Assembly: GCA_910588795.1 (NCBI GenBank)
Contig: CAJURI010000024.1
Span: forward strand, 1 to 33,104
Direction of reading: 5' to 3'
From: an uncultured Duncaniella sp.
Lineage (GTDB): Bacteria; Bacteroidota; Bacteroidia; Bacteroidales; Muribaculaceae
DNA: 33,104 nt
Shown: positions 7,975 to 16,709 of the stretch, piece by piece
Position numbering within the stretch: position 1 is the first letter of the stretch
How the letters are laid out: each line of letters begins with the position of its first letter
Position numbers and translations under genes: made by a program
Notes under the pieces: model-generated
Told to the model about the DNA's origin: nothing
Databases searched by the model: none
The model's input: only the letters and a program-made list of their open reading frames with translations

Positions 7975-8985
7975 ATGAAGAAGTATTACGATCATCCTGA
8001 GCCTTTCCGGCTGGAGTTCGGCGGCGAAATCAAGAATCTGCGTATAGCCTACCACACTTACGGATCGCTCAACGAGAACCGCGACAATGTGGTGTGGGTG
8101 TGTCACGCACTCACCGCCAACAGTGACGTGCAGGACTGGTGGCCGCACACGGTGGAGGAAGGGATGTTTCTTGATCCTTCACGCTATTTCATAATCTGCG
8201 CCAACTTTATCGGTTCCCCCTACGGCACAACGTCGCCCCTGAGCGTGAATCCTGACACAGGGAAGCCTTACTATGCCGAGTTTCCGAGCTATACTATCCG
8301 CGACATTGTCAATGCCCACCGTGTGCTTGCGGATGCTCTGAGGATAGAGCGCGTGCACACGCTTGTAGGGTGTTCGGTGGGAGGCTTTCAGGCTGTGGAG
8401 TGGGCTGTGATGGAGCCGGAGCGTTTCGAGCGTCTCGCCCTTATGGCCACTGACGGGATCGCCACCCCATGGACCATCGCCATCGACGAGTCACAGCGCA
8501 TGTGCATCGAGGCCGATGCCACTTACGGAGAGCCCCGTGCCGATGCCGGGGCCGCGGGACTGGCGGCTGCGCGGGCCATAGGCCTGCTGAGCTATCGCGG
8601 GCCTTCGGGCTACAATCTCACCCAGCGCGACCAGGAAGAATATCCTGCCAAACGACGCGCCGTGACCTATCAGCGTTATCAGGGGGAGAAACTTGTGAAA
8701 CGCTTCGACGCTTATTCCTATCATGCCATACTCGATTCGTTTGACTCCCACGATGTGGGCAGAGGACGCGGCGGCATGTATGCCGCGTTGTCAAGGATAA
8801 AAGCGCGCACGCTGGTGATAGGACTAACCACCGACATTGTGTTCCCCCCGTCCGATATGATAGCACTCGCAGCCCGCATTCCCAAGGCCAAATATGCCGA
8901 GATACATTCGCCATTCGGTCACGACGGTTTCCTTGTCGAGTATCTCCAGCTCAACGCGCTCATGAAACCGTTCATGGAGCAATGA
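7975..8985 (+). CDS. metX: Homoserine O-acetyltransferase (MetX-like alpha/beta hydrolase)
   Basis: This 336-residue alpha/beta-hydrolase-fold acyltransferase would transfer an acetyl group from acetyl-CoA to homoserine in methionine synthesis. The family start (LEFGGEI...IAYHTYG), the N-x-V-x-V-x-H-A-L-T strand and the IGSPYGTTSP loop are MetX hallmarks. The triad can be placed at S134 in GCSVGG, D287 in GLTTDIVF and H316 in FGHDGF. The nucleophile elbow is usually G-G-S-M-G-G in MetX, so GCSVGG is a variant, and at 336 residues the protein is a little short. No O-acetylhomoserine sulfhydrylase gene is adjacent. Its GC content is clearly higher than that of the upstream genes. MetX-family members can be succinyltransferases or act on serine, so the acyl donor and acceptor are not certain. 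Confidence 0.82.
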   Translation: MKKYYDHPEPFRLEFGGEIKNLRIAYHTYGSLNENRDNVVWVCHALTANSDVQDWWPHTVEEGMFLDPSRYFIICANFIGSPYGTTSPLSVNPDTGKPYYAEFPSYTIRDIVNAHRVLADALRIERVHTLVGCSVGGFQAVEWAVMEPERFERLALMATDGIATPWTIAIDESQRMCIEADATYGEPRADAGAAGLAAARAIGLLSYRGPSGYNLTQRDQEEYPAKRRAVTYQRYQGEKLVKRFDAYSYHAILDSFDSHDVGRGRGGMYAALSRIKARTLVIGLTTDIVFPPSDMIALAARIPKAKYAEIHSPFGHDGFLVEYLQLNALMKPFMEQ

Positions 8986-9040
8986 CGTCACGATAATGAC
9001 ACACCGCGGAGCAACCGCAAAAGATAAAAAACAAGATATA

Positions 9041-9970
9041 ATGAAAGGTACAACCAAAGGATATGTTTTAGGTGCTGTCGCAGCTATCAGCTATGGGACA
9101 AATCCGCTTTTCGCTGTCCCGCTTTACGAGATGGGGCTTACGGTGGGATCGGTGCTGTTTTACCGCTATGTTGTCGCGACAATCCTTCTCGGGGTTGTCA
9201 TGCTGAAGCGCGGCTACAGTTTCAGGCTTACCACGAGGCAGATACCGCTCATGTTTCTGCAGGGAGTGCTGTTCGCACTGTCGTCAGTAGGGCTTTTCGA
9301 GGCTTACAACTATATGGATGTGGGCCTTGCGTCGACCATGCTCTTTGTGGAGCCGGTAATCATAGCCCTGATACTATGGATCTTCTACCGTCAGAGGATA
9401 TCGCTGACCACATGCATAGCCATTGCGGTTTCAGTAGCCGGAGTGGTGTGCCTTGCCAATCCCGGCCCCGGAGCGCATGTGACCGGCACGGGAGTGCTCC
9501 TTGTGGTGCTTTCGGCTCTGAGCTATTCGATATATATGGTGCTTATCAACAAGACGAGCCTCAGAAGCCTTGCCGGCCCTACACTGACGTTCTATTCACT
9601 GCTTTTCGGCATCACGGTGTTCATGGTGCAGCTCGGAGGTCTCACCCGGTTGCAGGGGGTACCGGTAAGTCCGCTCGGCGTCGCATGCATGACGGGAATA
9701 TCGGTGTTCCCCACAATAGTGTCGATCCTTACAGTGGCTGTGGCCGTACAGCTCATAGGCTCAGTCCCGGTGTCAATACTCGGAGCACTCGAACCGGTGA
9801 CGGGCGTGGTGGTCGGAGTGTTTGTGTTCGGCGAGACCCTCACCCTTAAAGCCGGCGCAGGCATAGTGCTGATACTTGCATCGGTGTTCATACTGGTATC
9901 CAGTCCAAGAAAGTTATTCAGTCATGGTAAAGCAATGTTCCATCATATTCGGCTGTCTCGCGGCAGGTGA
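9041..9970 (+). CDS. EamA/DMT-family transporter
   Basis: This hydrophobic protein of about 309 residues has roughly ten transmembrane segments and the two-fold EamA repeat of drug/metabolite transporters. The first repeat begins GYVLGAVAAISYGTNPLF; the second covers SALSYSIYMVLINK to the SILGALEPVTG segment that marks EamA repeats. Such inner-membrane permeases export or import small metabolites such as amino acids or sugars; the substrate cannot be inferred. The ATG at 9041, after an A-rich stretch, was chosen over the in-frame ATG at 8996, which would add a charged 15-residue leader. It follows metX closely and overlaps lrgA by 47 bp, so the genes from metX to lrgB may form one transcript. 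Confidence 0.88.
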   Translation: MKGTTKGYVLGAVAAISYGTNPLFAVPLYEMGLTVGSVLFYRYVVATILLGVVMLKRGYSFRLTTRQIPLMFLQGVLFALSSVGLFEAYNYMDVGLASTMLFVEPVIIALILWIFYRQRISLTTCIAIAVSVAGVVCLANPGPGAHVTGTGVLLVVLSALSYSIYMVLINKTSLRSLAGPTLTFYSLLFGITVFMVQLGGLTRLQGVPVSPLGVACMTGISVFPTIVSILTVAVAVQLIGSVPVSILGALEPVTGVVVGVFVFGETLTLKAGAGIVLILASVFILVSSPRKLFSHGKAMFHHIRLSRGR

Positions 9971-10271
9971 ATTCATAGTATGGCTCACAGGGATCTCGAT
10001 CCCGGGCAGCATTCTGGGGATGCTGCTGCTGACAGCCCTTCTTGAAAAGAAGGTGATAAAGGTTGAGGATGTCGGTCCTATGTGCCGCTTCCTCGTGTCC
10101 AACATGGGTTTCTTTTTCGTGCCGCCGGGTGTGGCACTCATGCTTTATTTCGATATAATAGCCGACTCATGGCTTGCCATCACAGTAGCCACCGTAGTGA
10201 GCACCGCGCTTGTGCTGCTTGTCACGGGGCGTGTACATCAATATTTCAGACATGGAGTTCATAGAAAGTGA
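9924..10271 (+). CDS. lrgA: CidA/LrgA family holin-like membrane protein
   Basis: This is a 115-residue protein with about four hydrophobic segments. It carries the CidA/LrgA signature region: ISIPGSILGMLLL, then a short linker and LVSNMGFFFVPPGVALM. LrgA/CidA proteins act with LrgB/CidB partners in the inner membrane and are linked to murein hydrolase control and to export of small organic acids. The start is the ATG at 9924, inside the 3' end of the transporter gene; an upstream in-frame extension to 9876 lacks family similarity. The next gene, its expected partner lrgB, starts 20 bp before this gene ends. LrgA and CidA cannot be distinguished by sequence alone here. Confidence 0.9.
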   Translation: MVKQCSIIFGCLAAGEFIVWLTGISIPGSILGMLLLTALLEKKVIKVEDVGPMCRFLVSNMGFFFVPPGVALMLYFDIIADSWLAITVATVVSTALVLLVTGRVHQYFRHGVHRK

Positions 10272-10944
10272 CATATTTCTCGTAGCCCTGACCTTTATGG
10301 TGTATTACGGCGCAGGCCGTCTGCGCGACATCACAGGGATCACCGCCCTTCATCCGGTGCTCGTGTCAGTGGCCGTGCTCATAGGTCTGCTCGAGATAAC
10401 GGGGATAAGCTATGAGCAGTATTCCCGCCCGGGGGCAATGATAGAGTTCTGGCTCAAACCTGCCATAGTGGCACTCGGACTCCCGCTCTACACCCAGCTC
10501 CGTACCATACGCAAACAGCTCGTGCCGATATTCATGTGTGAGCTTGCAGGATGCGTCACGGGTATAGTCTCGGTGGTTCTCATAGCCAAATGGATGGGTG
10601 CGTCACGCGAGGTGATAATATCGCTCGCTCCGAAATCGGTGACCAACGCCATAGCCATCGAGATAACGGGACATCTCGGAGGCATACCGTCACTGACCGC
10701 CTCCATAGTAGTTATTGTTGGGCTCCTCGGAGCTGTAATAGGGCTAAGGGTGCTTAGCTTCGGTAATATCAGCAGCCCTGTGGCCCAGGGGATAAGCATG
10801 GGCACGGCCGCCCATGTGATAGGGACAAGCCGTGTCAACCAGCTGTCGGAGCGTTACGGGGCATACGCAACCGTAGGACTGATACTTAACGGAGTGCTCA
10901 CTTCAGTGTTTGCCGGCCCGCTTCTTGATCTTCTGGGGGTGTAG
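10252..10944 (+). CDS. lrgB: LrgB/CidB family membrane protein
   Basis: This is a 230-residue polytopic membrane protein of the LrgB family, recognised by the LKPAIVALGLPLYTQ segment, the SLAPKSVTNAIAIEI motif and the GTAAHVIGTSR motif, in the usual order. It is the partner of the LrgA-like protein, with which it overlaps by 20 bp. The start at 10252 (MEFIESD) matches the family N terminus; an extension to 10210 is not supported. Homologues include a chloroplast glycolate/glycerate transporter and a bacterial pyruvate system, so small-acid transport is a plausible role. The last 47 bp overlap the 3' end of the MscS-family gene on the other strand. Confidence 0.92.
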   Translation: MEFIESDIFLVALTFMVYYGAGRLRDITGITALHPVLVSVAVLIGLLEITGISYEQYSRPGAMIEFWLKPAIVALGLPLYTQLRTIRKQLVPIFMCELAGCVTGIVSVVLIAKWMGASREVIISLAPKSVTNAIAIEITGHLGGIPSLTASIVVIVGLLGAVIGLRVLSFGNISSPVAQGISMGTAAHVIGTSRVNQLSERYGAYATVGLILNGVLTSVFAGPLLDLLGV

Positions 10945-12286
10945 AGCGCATCTCTGCAGAGGAGGATGACGATGACGGCGAAGGCGCGGGCGCGGGCGAC
11001 TGATGGTGCTGCACAGTATCGACAGTGAGAATATCCGAGCCGGAGGTGTCGTTGAACAGCCGCAGTCCGAATGCCGGTGCTGTCACCGCAATGTGCTCGA
11101 AGAGCGCGCTCTGGATGGCCTCGTAGGCAGTCCATGCCGTGGTGGAAGTGAAGCACCATATCTGAAGGGGTATGCCGTACTCGGTCGGTGCCATGAGCCG
11201 TACAAGTATCTGATTGGATGACGATATTGACGGATGACTTAGCAGCCATTCACACAGATAGGCGCGGTAGAGGCCGAGATTGGTCTCTATAGTGCCGTTG
11301 ACTGCCGCCATGCCCGGATCAAAGACCATCCCGGATGAGGCTCTGAGCCTACCGACATACGGCTTGAGGACCGGGAATTCCTCTACTATTCTGTCGACGA
11401 ACTCAGGAGTAGCCTTGGTGACAGTGTACAGGTCGACGAGTATCGATCTTGCTATCTGTCGCACACCGCTCTGGCTCATGCCGCGCCAGTTCTGGAAGGA
11501 TCCCGATATGAGAGTATATGGGGGGAGGGTGACGATGGTGTTGTCCCAGTTGCGCACCTTTACAGCGGTAAGCGAAACATCAGTCACTATGCCGTTGGCT
11601 ATTGTCGACGGTACCACTATCCAGTCGCCCACATGCAGCATGTCGTTCTGCGACAGCTGAAGCCCGGCGACAAGTCCCAGTATACTGTCCTTGAACACAA
11701 GCATCACCACAGCCGCGAATGCTCCGAGACCGGTGAGCAGTGCCACGGGTGACTTGTTGACAAGTATGGCTATACACACTATGATGGTAATCACCCACAA
11801 TATGCCTATTATGGTGTCAAGAATGCCTCGTAGGGGCAGATTGCGCGTGTTGCGCTTCTCCTCAAACCGCGCCCATGTGAAAGACGACACCGAGCATATC
11901 GCCATGCACACCACTATGGATGTATATATGAGGAGGCCTCGCATTATAATAGTGTTGATGGCTGAATGTCCTGTGAAAGCGAATGGCAGAAGCCCTAATA
12001 TCACAAGCGGAGGGATTATGCGGCAGCAATGCACTATCACATGCTTCTGGACCAGTTCCTGTGCAAGGTCGGGACGGCGCACCTTGACCCATTTGCGCAC
12101 CACCATCCTCACAAGATTGCCCACCACCCAGCCTATGAGGAGGGCCGCGGCCACAATGATGACAGCGTAAAGGAATTCCTCAGTTATACGGTCCTTGTCC
12201 AGCCCGAACCAGTCAAGAAAACGGTGGATGTGCACCAATAGCCATTGTGCGACTTTGTGTGACGGTATAATATCGGCGATCAGCAT
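10898..12286 (-). CDS. MscS-family mechanosensitive channel (YbdG/MscM-like)
   Basis: This 462-residue inner-membrane protein has about five transmembrane helices in its first 215 residues, then the MscS pore helix and beta domain. The pore-lining segment runs LLTGLGAFAAVVMLVFKDSI, followed by the MscS beta-domain signature VGDWIVVP and the VRNWDNTIVTLP segment. The multi-helix N terminus, the WRGMSQSG segment and the length fit the YbdG subgroup, which opens on hypo-osmotic shock and releases solutes. The C-terminal tail is low complexity (a PAPAPSPSSSSSS stretch); this coincides with the 47-bp tail-to-tail overlap with lrgB, so the tail may have been extended across the neighbour's end. No clear promoter consensus was found directly upstream. 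Confidence 0.93.
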   Translation of the reverse strand: MLIADIIPSHKVAQWLLVHIHRFLDWFGLDKDRITEEFLYAVIIVAAALLIGWVVGNLVRMVVRKWVKVRRPDLAQELVQKHVIVHCCRIIPPLVILGLLPFAFTGHSAINTIIMRGLLIYTSIVVCMAICSVSSFTWARFEEKRNTRNLPLRGILDTIIGILWVITIIVCIAILVNKSPVALLTGLGAFAAVVMLVFKDSILGLVAGLQLSQNDMLHVGDWIVVPSTIANGIVTDVSLTAVKVRNWDNTIVTLPPYTLISGSFQNWRGMSQSGVRQIARSILVDLYTVTKATPEFVDRIVEEFPVLKPYVGRLRASSGMVFDPGMAAVNGTIETNLGLYRAYLCEWLLSHPSISSSNQILVRLMAPTEYGIPLQIWCFTSTTAWTAYEAIQSALFEHIAVTAPAFGLRLFNDTSGSDILTVDTVQHHQSPAPAPSPSSSSSSAEMRSTPPEDQEAGRQTLK

Positions 12287-12500
12287 GGCAAATATGTTAA
12301 AACATGTATATTATTAACATCCGAACACACCGCGAAGTTCTGATGATTCCTGCATAATCTCTGATTATATACCATATCAAGGGATACTTGACATAGGCAG
12401 GGATCAGGTTATAAATTATTCATAATCGCCTGTTACACAAGCAATGGGTCCTCATCCGATTCAGAAAGAACCTGCTAAGGAAGTTATATCTTTAATTTAG

Positions 12501-12545
12501 AGTAAGTGAAAAACCGTGCACTTCACGGTTAATTTACTAATTTTG
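12501..12545 (+). promoter_or_regulatory. Promoter with overlapping inverted repeat upstream of the AlbA_2 gene
   Basis: TAATTTTG at 12538-12545 matches the TAnnTTTG -7 box and lies 33 bp before the ATG at 12579. Directly upstream is a nested inverted repeat: AACCGTG (12512-12518) pairs with CACGGTT (12524-12530) across a 5-nt loop, and outer AGTAA (12501-12505) pairs with TTACT (12534-12538). The repeat fills the space where the -33 box and spacer would lie, so it may be a repressor operator. It lacks a T-tract and does not look like a terminator. Confidence 0.5.
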
Positions 12546-12578
12546 TAGAAAATATTAAATATTAATTGTTCAGCAAAA

Positions 12579-15500
12579 ATGGAAAAACCGGAAAAAATAG
12601 AAAAATTTGTATTTCCCGTGAAGGGATGTAAAATAGCAGGCGGCAACCTGTATTTTCAGATAAATTATAAAGGGCACGAATATGACATAAAGGCATTTAC
12701 ATTCCAAAGAAAAAAACAGCCACAGAAAATCCAGTGCCTCATCAAGGGGATAAAAGAGGATGGATTCCCGATGTTTATGCAGGATATAGCGGCCATATTA
12801 CCACAGATATACAATATAGGTGAAGATTATGAGTTTCGTGTCAAGTCGGCTCTGCTGCCGGCCGGATATCATGAGGTAATGGACCAGAACGGGCTTGTGT
12901 TTCGCGTATATCCCGGAAGGCATGAACGTCTGCGCATAAATGAGCCTGTAAAATGCAAGGTGAAAAGCATCAATCTTGTCAGGATGGATCTCGAACTTGT
13001 CGGTGGCCGCAACCGCGGGATTCCGTTCTTCACTCTTGACATGTTTTTCGGACTTGACACAAGCCATAAGATATCGCATCACCTGCCACGGATGCTCTTC
13101 CGGCGTCTGCCGGAACTTGCCGATGCACGCGAACAGCTTGACGACCACAACCCGCTCTGGGTGATGACGTGTGTGGATGTCGTGGGAAGGCACCTCACCG
13201 AATGGCTCAACAGCGAGCCGAAACGCAGTGCCGACCCGGAACGGACCGAGGTGAGAAAACGTCAGCCGCATCACCGCACAGAACTGCTCGAACTGTTCAA
13301 TTCCATATGCATCAACCTCCTTGAGACCAGCGACTATCTCAGGCAGTGCAGACCTCATGAGCGCACGGAGTATCAGGACAAACTCACTAAGATAATAACC
13401 CACACACGTGACTACATTAATGCCCTGCATCTGATACGCGACAAGAAGGACCAAACATACATCGACGACACGCTCGAGCGTCTGCGCCTGTCGGGCTACC
13501 TTTATAATCCGGAGGAACGGATGCGTGTGGCCATGGCCCTGTTCTCTCTCAGAAAGAAAAGCGTGTCCAATTATATCGACGCCATATTTGATATAATACG
13601 CCAGTCGCATGACAACAGACGTTTCATGCAACTGTTCGCCAAGGCTTTCATAGAGATGCTTGACATGTACATATCCAATGAAAGCCGCCGAATCGACGCC
13701 GCAACGGGGCAAGGCTCCGACAGTACTCCCATACGCCGCATGATAAAGGCCCTCTCCCTGCGTCTGCTTCTGGGAGGAGACCCGCAGTCGCAGCTGCAGC
13801 TTTACCGCTCGATGCTTTATCGTTACGTCACTCTGATAGCCACCGCCAATTCGGGAATGCTGATGCAGAAATCGCTCTCCGCGCTCTTCAACCCGGCTCC
13901 GTCACCACTGGAGTTCAGCTGGAACGACCTCGACGACATAACCATGCTGTGCTCCAAGGTGGCTGTCGCCAAGAGCGCGCCCATGTCGGAAGATCGTCTC
14001 GCCTATGAAGGGGACAACGCTATGATGACCCTTTCGGGCGATACATTTCTGTTCTCGCCTCTTCAGCGCGGCGACAACATGAAATACGGCGTGCCGGCCG
14101 ACCTCTTTTCTCCCGGCAAGATACGCGTGCTGCTCAATGACCGCGTGCAGGAAAGGCTAAATGCAAGCCGCAACAACATCTCCCAGTTTCACAGGTTGTG
14201 GCGCGAGGTGGAGCAGTCATTGTTTGCTCCTATCCAGCACACGGCACCAGAAGTGAGCGAAAGGCTCAAACCCGATGTGGGTGACGTTGTGAAGATACGT
14301 ATAGCCGGCAAAGCCGCAGAAGGGAAATATGACTACAATGTGGTGATCGAGGATGATGCCTACAGCGGTAACGGGACAATGACTCCACTCGACATGGTGT
14401 CCTATCCCATCGTCCCGTATGCCGACGTATTCATTGACTCAGCTACCGGCAAAAGCCAGCTTTATGAAGCGACCATCGACCGCATGAACGAGGACGACAG
14501 CTACCACTTCGTAATGCGCGCCAACATCCACGAGTTCCTGAAGGGCGAGCTCAGCGAAGGTGATCAGTGTCTCGCCATGGTAAGCCGCGAAGATCCCGAC
14601 AAGTACATGTGTGTCACTGACGAGGGGATATCGATGTTCATACCGAAACGTGACTGCGACGTGCAGCTGCACCAGGGCGATTTCGTGATTGCCGAGATCG
14701 ACATCATATACCCCTACCCCTCCATCAAAGCACACTACGTAGAGAGTTCTTCCGAGACATTCAACATATTCGAGGCTTTCCGCTGCCTCATGACCTCTTA
14801 CTGCGGAGGAGAGCTGTGGAGTGACGACAACACTGCGGATGACGATGCGATAGACACCGGGCTGGACGATCCCATCGAATCCATGACGGCGATAGACTCG
14901 GAGCACATGCGCGAACTTATCCACCTGATTGACCGCGAGGGAATGCTCCGCAAGGACCATATAGAGACCTATAATTATCTCGCTGTCGGAAGGATCATGG
15001 CGAGGCTGATAGGAGATTCGCAACTCGCCACATACTTTGCCAACCGCATGGAGCTTGTGGAGTCGATACGCATGTTCGGCGACAGCGGAAAGATCGACGA
15101 TGACCGCCTGCAGAAGCTCTTCGACGACAACAGCGAGTTCATATCCTCCTATCCCGACATAGAGACGCGACTGACACGGCTACGCATAATCAACCAGCTT
15201 GACAAGACCTGGGACAATGACTGGCTGCGGCATACCGCCAAGGACAAGCGCGACGATACTACTTCACGCCTCGCACGGCTGGTACTCTCTTACAATATGC
15301 TTGACGGGACCAATGTGTTTGAGGTACGCCGGACCCTGCGGCGCAAGATCTACCAGCTCATGGATCTGAAGATACAGATGCCTGACACCCTAAAAGTGGC
15401 AGAAGAGGACCAGTTTACCGAACTTAAGACCTCAATCATATATCCGGCCGGCAACGGGATGCTTCCTTCGCCCGGAGAACAGTGCACCGAGATACTCAAA

Positions 15501-15884
15501 GTGCTTGCCGGCTTCCTGAATGCCCGCGGCGGACGTCTGTATGTGGGGGTGGATGACAGCGGATACGCCAAGGGGCTGCATGAGGATTTCACTTATATCA
15601 ACAAGCGGCATGAGAACTATGATCTTGCCGACGTAAAGGACAAGTTTGACAGAATGGTGCGTGATGCCGTGCACAATCGTCTCGGGCATTATGCCAACGG
15701 GCTTGTCAGCACACAGTTCGAGACTGTGGGCGACAAGGTCATATACCGCGTTGATGTCGATCCAAGCCCGGAGGTGATAATGCTTGACGGGATCGCCTAC
15801 GAACGTCAGGGCAAATCCAAATGGATAGTCCCGTCAGCCGACCTTGCGAAATTCAAAGCCACGCGTGCCAAAATGCTGAATTAG
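12579..15884 (+). CDS. Large protein with OB/S1-like segments and a C-terminal Schlafen AlbA_2 domain
   Basis: This 1101-residue protein has no signal peptide or membrane segment and is probably cytosolic. The first 140 or so residues form basic, beta-rich repeats of OB or cold-shock type. Residues of about 170-530 are mainly helical with many charged residues. Residues of about 560-730 contain two more S1/OB-like stretches (VGDVVKIRIAG, EGDQCLAMVS and QGDFVIAEIDI). The C-terminal 160 residues match the AlbA_2 (Schlafen-type) domain: E943-x4-E948-x-K950, then EILKVLAGFLNARGG and LYVGVDDSG. AlbA_2 domains bind nucleotides or nucleic acid and, in Schlafens, form RNA-cleaving enzymes. RNA binding is inferred from the OB and AlbA_2 folds together. 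The gene is monocistronic, has its own promoter with an adjacent palindrome, and converges on a SprT-like gene 22 bp away. Its function is unknown. Confidence 0.85.
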   Translation: MEKPEKIEKFVFPVKGCKIAGGNLYFQINYKGHEYDIKAFTFQRKKQPQKIQCLIKGIKEDGFPMFMQDIAAILPQIYNIGEDYEFRVKSALLPAGYHEVMDQNGLVFRVYPGRHERLRINEPVKCKVKSINLVRMDLELVGGRNRGIPFFTLDMFFGLDTSHKISHHLPRMLFRRLPELADAREQLDDHNPLWVMTCVDVVGRHLTEWLNSEPKRSADPERTEVRKRQPHHRTELLELFNSICINLLETSDYLRQCRPHERTEYQDKLTKIITHTRDYINALHLIRDKKDQTYIDDTLERLRLSGYLYNPEERMRVAMALFSLRKKSVSNYIDAIFDIIRQSHDNRRFMQLFAKAFIEMLDMYISNESRRIDAATGQGSDSTPIRRMIKALSLRLLLGGDPQSQLQLYRSMLYRYVTLIATANSGMLMQKSLSALFNPAPSPLEFSWNDLDDITMLCSKVAVAKSAPMSEDRLAYEGDNAMMTLSGDTFLFSPLQRGDNMKYGVPADLFSPGKIRVLLNDRVQERLNASRNNISQFHRLWREVEQSLFAPIQHTAPEVSERLKPDVGDVVKIRIAGKAAEGKYDYNVVIEDDAYSGNGTMTPLDMVSYPIVPYADVFIDSATGKSQLYEATIDRMNEDDSYHFVMRANIHEFLKGELSEGDQCLAMVSREDPDKYMCVTDEGISMFIPKRDCDVQLHQGDFVIAEIDIIYPYPSIKAHYVESSSETFNIFEAFRCLMTSYCGGELWSDDNTADDDAIDTGLDDPIESMTAIDSEHMRELIHLIDREGMLRKDHIETYNYLAVGRIMARLIGDSQLATYFANRMELVESIRMFGDSGKIDDDRLQKLFDDNSEFISSYPDIETRLTRLRIINQLDKTWDNDWLRHTAKDKRDDTTSRLARLVLSYNMLDGTNVFEVRRTLRRKIYQLMDLKIQMPDTLKVAEEDQFTELKTSIIYPAGNGMLPSPGEQCTEILKVLAGFLNARGGRLYVGVDDSGYAKGLHEDFTYINKRHENYDLADVKDKFDRMVRDAVHNRLGHYANGLVSTQFETVGDKVIYRVDVDPSPEVIMLDGIAYERQGKSKWIVPSADLAKFKATRAKMLN

Positions 15885-15906
15885 CACCCAATAATAACAG
15901 CTGGTC

Positions 15907-16596
15907 TTATCTTGCATATACAAGCATACTGCCATTGATCGCAAGACGCCGTGCACCATCGAGATGCTTCATGATCTCGTCTGACAATACCTCATGATAA
16001 TGCAGAGCCGAGGACACCGGATATCGGTTGAAATAAGGATCATTATGAAGATACAGTTCAATGTGGTCTATCCCAGGTACCGCACTGACCCTACTGTGAT
16101 ACATTATCACTTTCTGCACTGTCCTCGGCAGGACCTTGACACCGATCTTCCCGGCAGGATTCCTGAAATGCAGCACGGCGATCACATGCCACGCGGGGCG
16201 GGAGATTGCTTCGGAACGCTGAGCGGGGGTGCAGCGATGTGAGACGGTTATATTCCTTCCGTATGATGCGTTTATCCCGTTCATGATGGACCGGAATATC
16301 GGACCGTGAGGAGCGCGCTCAGGGAGCCGGTTGTAATGGATGAAATAGTGTATCATCTCATGAATGATGGTATCATCCACCGTGTTCTGCGGAAGATCCA
16401 TGCGCGCACTGATGCGCAGTTCGCAACCGTCATGCACACAGGTTCCGTCGGGAAGCGTGCGTGCTTTAGAGACAAACTGTCCGAGGTATGACCCGGCGTC
16501 GCTCAGCCTGACTGATATAGGCGGAAGATGTCCTCCAAAGATCATACGGTTGAATTCATCAAACCGCTTTTCGATATATTCGACTGTGGGACGCAT
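15907..16596 (-). CDS. SprT-like domain protein (zincin fold)
   Basis: This is a protein of about 229 residues with a SprT-like metalloprotease domain. The N-terminal YIEKRFDEFNRMIFGGHLP segment is typical of the family; the zinc motif HEMIH gives H79, E80 and H83, and a third ligand follows at H97 in APHGPIF. Family members include eukaryotic Spartan, which cleaves DNA-protein crosslinks; bacterial roles are largely unknown. The ATG at 16596 was chosen because the upstream in-frame GTG at 16632 would place the start inside the terminator of the glycogen operon. The C-terminal part beyond residue 115 has no recognised motif. It converges on the AlbA_2 gene. Confidence 0.87.
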   Translation of the reverse strand: MRPTVEYIEKRFDEFNRMIFGGHLPPISVRLSDAGSYLGQFVSKARTLPDGTCVHDGCELRISARMDLPQNTVDDTIIHEMIHYFIHYNRLPERAPHGPIFRSIMNGINASYGRNITVSHRCTPAQRSEAISRPAWHVIAVLHFRNPAGKIGVKVLPRTVQKVIMYHSRVSAVPGIDHIELYLHNDPYFNRYPVSSALHYHEVLSDEIMKHLDGARRLAINGSMLVYAR

Positions 16597-16623
16597 GGAC
16601 AGTACTATGAGATTAAGTCGGGA

Positions 16624-16668
16624 GAAAAACACAAGACCATAGGACCTGATTGCACAGATCCTATGGTC
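16624..16668 (-). terminator. Intrinsic terminator of the glycogen operon
   Basis: On the minus strand ACCATAGGA (16659-16667) pairs with TCCTATGGT (16636-16644) across a 14-nt loop, followed by a T-rich tract (CTTGTGTTTTT). It lies about 43 bp after the GH57 stop. A second partial copy of the arm (atggtctt at 16671-16678) could form an alternative pairing. Confidence 0.8.
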
Positions 16669-16709
16669 CGATGGTCTTTGTGTTGAGTTGTCAATTGCGT
16701 GAGAAGGAT

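Noticed and set aside
10982..11003. GCGGGCGCGGGCG-like stretch as a tandem repeat element
   Set aside because: It encodes the Pro/Ala low-complexity tail of the MscS-family channel and needs no separate explanation.
12798..13712. 304-codon open frame antisense to the AlbA_2 gene
   Set aside because: Its composition is not protein-like and it has no motifs; the plus-strand frame spans it without a break and has convincing domains.
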